Origin: an uncultured Collinsella sp. | GTDB taxonomy: Bacteria; Actinomycetota; Coriobacteriia; Coriobacteriales; Coriobacteriaceae | Length of the DNA: 7,542 nt | Reading direction: 5' to 3' | NCBI GenBank assembly: GCA_958443265.1 | Contig: CAUCKA010000045.1 | Coordinates: 1 to 7,542 of the forward strand | Shown: positions 5,060 to 7,542 of the stretch, piece after piece | Numbering within the stretch: position 1 is the stretch's first letter | How the letters are laid out: each line of letters opens with the position of its first letter | Made by a program: the position numbers and the translations under genes | Notes under the pieces: generated by a model | The model's database searches: none | Told to the model about the DNA's origin: nothing | What the model saw: the letters and a program-made list of their open reading frames with translations, nothing else

Positions 5060-5977
5060 TTAATTGGACTCGCCCACCAGGGCGCGGCAGAAATCTTTGG
5101 CATTGAACTCCTGTAGGTCATCGACCTGCTCGCCCACGCCCACGCGCAGAATCGGGAGCTTGAGCTTCTCGGCCACGGCCATGGCGATGCCGCCCTTTGC
5201 CGTACCGTCGAGCTTCGTCATGATGATACCGTCCAGACCCAGCGCCTCGTTAAACTCGAGCGCCTGGTTCAGACCGTTCTGGCCGGTGGCGGCATCGATC
5301 ACGAGCACGACCGAGACGGGCATGGGGCCGGCGGCCATATTGGCGGCGCGCTTACGCGTCACGTTAACCACCTTGGCAAGCTCGCGCATGAGCTCGGGAC
5401 TCGTGTGCAGGCGGCCGGCGGTGTCGATCAGCACCAGGTCGCTGCCGCGCTTATCGGCCTCATCGAGCACGTCGTAGCAAACACTTGCCGGGTCGGAGCC
5501 GCGATCGCGCTTGATGACGGGGACGCCGGCGCGCTGACCCCACACATCGAGCTGCTCGATGGCGGCGGCGCGGAAGGTATCGGCAGAACCGATCACGACA
5601 TTCTTGCCGCGGGCGGCCATGGCGCTCGCAATCTTGCCGACCGTTGTGGTCTTGCCGGCGCCGTTGATGCCCACAAACAGCACGCAGCTCGGCGTATCGG
5701 AAAACGGATCACGCTCAACAGGCACAAAATGGCCCTCGAGCTGCTCGGCCAGAGCGCGGCGAAGCTGCGGGGCGGTCTTAAGGTTCTTCTTGGCAGCAGC
5801 ATCGCGCAGGTCATCGGAGACCTGAATAGCGACCTCGGCGCCCATGTCACCCATAACGAGGGTATCCTCAAGGTCCTCCCAAAAGTCCTCGTCGACCTCG
5901 CCGCCAAAGTAGAAGACCTCGTTGAGGGCCTCGCGGCTGCGCTCAAGTCCGCGCGAGAGAGCGTCAAAGAATCCCAT
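5060..5977 (-). CDS. ftsY: Signal recognition particle receptor FtsY
   Basis: FtsY is the membrane-associated receptor GTPase that pairs with Ffh to hand ribosome-nascent chains to the Sec translocon. The product has 305 residues, comprising essentially only the NG domain. The N domain covers ~1-95. G-domain motifs are GINGAGKTTT (103-112), DTFRAAAIEQL (133-143), DTAGR (185-189), TKLDGTAKGG (254-263) and GVGEQVDDLQEF (280-291); the TAKGG and DDLQ forms distinguish FtsY from Ffh. The long acidic A domain of E. coli FtsY is absent, as in many Gram-positive bacteria. The N-terminal MGFFDALSRGLERSREAL could form the amphipathic lipid-binding helix. The ATG shares one base with the smc stop (TAATG) and has no strong Shine-Dalgarno sequence at normal distance, so translation is probably coupled to smc. 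Confidence 0.97.
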   Translation of the reverse strand: MGFFDALSRGLERSREALNEVFYFGGEVDEDFWEDLEDTLVMGDMGAEVAIQVSDDLRDAAAKKNLKTAPQLRRALAEQLEGHFVPVERDPFSDTPSCVLFVGINGAGKTTTVGKIASAMAARGKNVVIGSADTFRAAAIEQLDVWGQRAGVPVIKRDRGSDPASVCYDVLDEADKRGSDLVLIDTAGRLHTSPELMRELAKVVNVTRKRAANMAAGPMPVSVVLVIDAATGQNGLNQALEFNEALGLDGIIMTKLDGTAKGGIAMAVAEKLKLPILRVGVGEQVDDLQEFNAKDFCRALVGESN

Positions 5978-7542
5978 TATGCATTCACGACCTTTCCGGT
6001 TTCGCGATCGAGTTTTTGCGAGACGACGCGGCTGACGCCGTCGGCTTGCATCGAGACGCCATAGAGAACGTCAGCGTCCTCCATAGTACGGCGCTGATGC
6101 GAAATGACCAAGAGCTGCGTATCGGAACGCAACACGTCGAGCGCGCCGATGAGCTTGGACAGGTTGGCGTCGTCAAGTGCCGCCTCGACCTCGTCCAGCA
6201 CATAGAACGGCACCGTGCGCGTGCGGTACACGGCAAAGAGCAGGGCGAGTGCCGTCAGACTCTTCTCGCCGCCCGACATGAGCATCATCTTGGTGATGCG
6301 CTTGCCGCGCGGCTGCGCCACGACCTCGATACCCGTCTCGGCCGGATGCTCAGGATCGGTCATCTCCAGATGAGCCTGGCCACCCGGGAACAGCATAGCG
6401 AAGATCTCGCGGAAGTTCGCGTCGACCTTCTCAAACGTCACAAGGAACGCCTTGCGCATCTTGCGATCAATAGCCACCGTGATCTTGGTGAGCGCCTTAC
6501 GCGCGCTCTCCAGATCGGCCAGCTGCTCCTCGATGTGATCGGCGCGGCGCTTGAGCTGCTCGTACTCCTCCATGGCAACTTGGTTCACGGGACCAAGGTT
6601 GTTGATCTGGCGCACAAGCTGGTTGAGCTCGCGCTCGGCGGCATCGCGGTCCGTGGGCGCGGGAAGCATGAGCGCTTCCTCGAGTACCGTGTTGCCATCG
6701 GCGGTAATGGCCTTAATGGCGGCCTCTACCTGCACCTCGAGCTTGCCACGCGCGACCTTAAACTCGTTTTGCGTGGCGGTGGCGGTATCGACCTTCTCCT
6801 TAGCGCGGGCAACCTCTGCCTTGGCATCCTCGATGGTCTTCTTGAGCGAAGCGGAGTCCGCCTCCTCCAGAGAGGCCTGGTCACGCAGACGCGCTGCCCA
6901 ATCCGACGCGCGCTCCAGCAGGGCCGAATAGCGCTCGTGCATGGGATCGACGCGCAGGCGCAGCAGCTCGAGTGAGCGCGAGGCCTGGCGTGTTCCACGG
7001 ATACGGCGGTCGATGCCCTCCAGGCGATGCTCCAGATCGGGCACGCGGCCCTTCAGAGAACGAAGGCGCTCGCTCGTCTGGGCCAGGCGGACCTTGGCAT
7101 CGGCGAGCTTGCCGGCGGCCTCGGAATCGTCACGGCGAACGCGGTCGAGTTCGTCGTTGGCTTCGGCAATCTGAAGGCCAAGATCGCTTGCCTGCGCTCG
7201 GGCCTCGTCACGCGAGCGGGTGAGCTCGTCCACGCGCGGGCGCGCAGCGCGAACGGCCTCGGCGGCCTGCTCGCGGCGCTTGGAGATGCGCACGCGCTCG
7301 ACCTCGGCGTTGTTGGCGCTTTGCTCCAGGCGGCCAATCTCGGAGAGCAGCGAGCGGCGCTCGCCCTCAAGACGGGCGATCTCGCCGGCGGCATCGCCCT
7401 CGGCGGCACGCGCCTCTTCGACGGCCGCATTGGCCTCGACGACCTGATCCGACACATGCTCAAACACAGCAGCCAGATCGGGCTCCAGGCCCTCCAGCTC
7501 GCGAATGCGACGCTTGCGCTCCAAGGCACCCGACGCCTCGCC
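5977..7542 (-). CDS. smc: Chromosome partition protein Smc, C-terminal part (5' end outside window)
   Basis: Smc forms a dimeric ring ATPase with ScpA and ScpB that compacts and helps separate chromosomes. The frame is open to the right edge, so only the last 521 residues are present, about the C-terminal 45% of a typical ~1180-residue Smc. The fragment begins (GEASGAL) just after where the hinge should end. About 310 residues of charged heptad-like coiled coil follow, rich in Glu, Ala, Arg and Leu. The head half-domain then shows NLGPVNQVAMEEYEQL, the ABC signature LMSGGEKSL (421-429 of the visible part), Walker B FYVLDEVEAALDD (446-458) and the switch region ISHQRRTM (480-487), ending with ADVLYGVSMQ. 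The Walker A motif lies in the missing N-terminal part. A TTG at 7524 is internal leucine, not a start. It is the first visible gene of smc-ftsY-ffh and overlaps ftsY by one base. Confidence 0.96.
   Translation of the reverse strand, partial: GEASGALERKRRIRELEGLEPDLAAVFEHVSDQVVEANAAVEEARAAEGDAAGEIARLEGERRSLLSEIGRLEQSANNAEVERVRISKRREQAAEAVRAARPRVDELTRSRDEARAQASDLGLQIAEANDELDRVRRDDSEAAGKLADAKVRLAQTSERLRSLKGRVPDLEHRLEGIDRRIRGTRQASRSLELLRLRVDPMHERYSALLERASDWAARLRDQASLEEADSASLKKTIEDAKAEVARAKEKVDTATATQNEFKVARGKLEVQVEAAIKAITADGNTVLEEALMLPAPTDRDAAERELNQLVRQINNLGPVNQVAMEEYEQLKRRADHIEEQLADLESARKALTKITVAIDRKMRKAFLVTFEKVDANFREIFAMLFPGGQAHLEMTDPEHPAETGIEVVAQPRGKRITKMMLMSGGEKSLTALALLFAVYRTRTVPFYVLDEVEAALDDANLSKLIGALDVLRSDTQLLVISHQRRTMEDADVLYGVSMQADGVSRVVSQKLDRETGKVVNA

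Noticed and set aside
7522..7524. TTG as a start for a short Smc-like protein
   Set aside because: The frame continues upstream to the window edge with GEASGA, fitting the region after the Smc hinge; the gene is simply cut by the window.
1..7542. Mobile element, CRISPR array, toxin-antitoxin or defence system
   Set aside because: I see no transposase, integrase, spaced direct repeats of CRISPR type, or nuclease/toxin genes; the genes are core functions in tight, ordinary arrangements.

Overview
The window reads as a housekeeping segment of a moderately GC-rich bacterium. Protein character and gene content (an smc-ftsY-ffh run, a thyA-folA pair, an Ala/Asp/Glu-rich proteome and mixed ATG/GTG starts) suggest an actinobacterium of the class Coriobacteriia, perhaps Collinsella-like. 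This taxonomic call is inference from recognised protein style, not from a database match.

Layout, left to right. Bases 1-121 hold no gene I can support. There follows a minus-strand group read from about 2522 down to 122: thyA (thymidylate synthase), folA (dihydrofolate reductase) and a SpoU/TrmH-family RNA 2'-O-ribose methyltransferase gene. thyA and folA abut: the thyA stop codon sits inside the folA ribosome-binding site. They work as a cycle, since ThyA consumes methylene-tetrahydrofolate and releases dihydrofolate, which FolA reduces again. A 166-base divergent intergenic region (2523-2688) carries three related CATATG-centred sites, one a perfect 20-bp palindrome. It separates thyA from a plus-strand gene (2689-3453) that encodes a DUF134 helix-turn-helix domain fused to a NifX/NifB-like dinitrogenase-cofactor-type domain and a His/Cys-rich tail.

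A bidirectional hairpin terminator at 3516-3549 separates that gene from the convergent minus-strand run smc (C-terminal part only, cut by the right edge), ftsY and ffh. These three are packed with a 1-base overlap (smc/ftsY) and a 10-base gap (ftsY/ffh), so they probably form one transcript. FtsY and Ffh are the two GTPases of co-translational membrane targeting. Smc is the chromosome-condensing ATPase; its linkage to ftsY is also known in Firmicutes.

Most of the window is ordinary core genome. The part most worth following up is the DUF134-NifX fusion with its metal-ligand-rich tail, the palindromic sites in front of it, and a strong internal Shine-Dalgarno/ATG that could release the second domain as a separate protein. 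I see no mobile element, CRISPR array, tRNA or rRNA.
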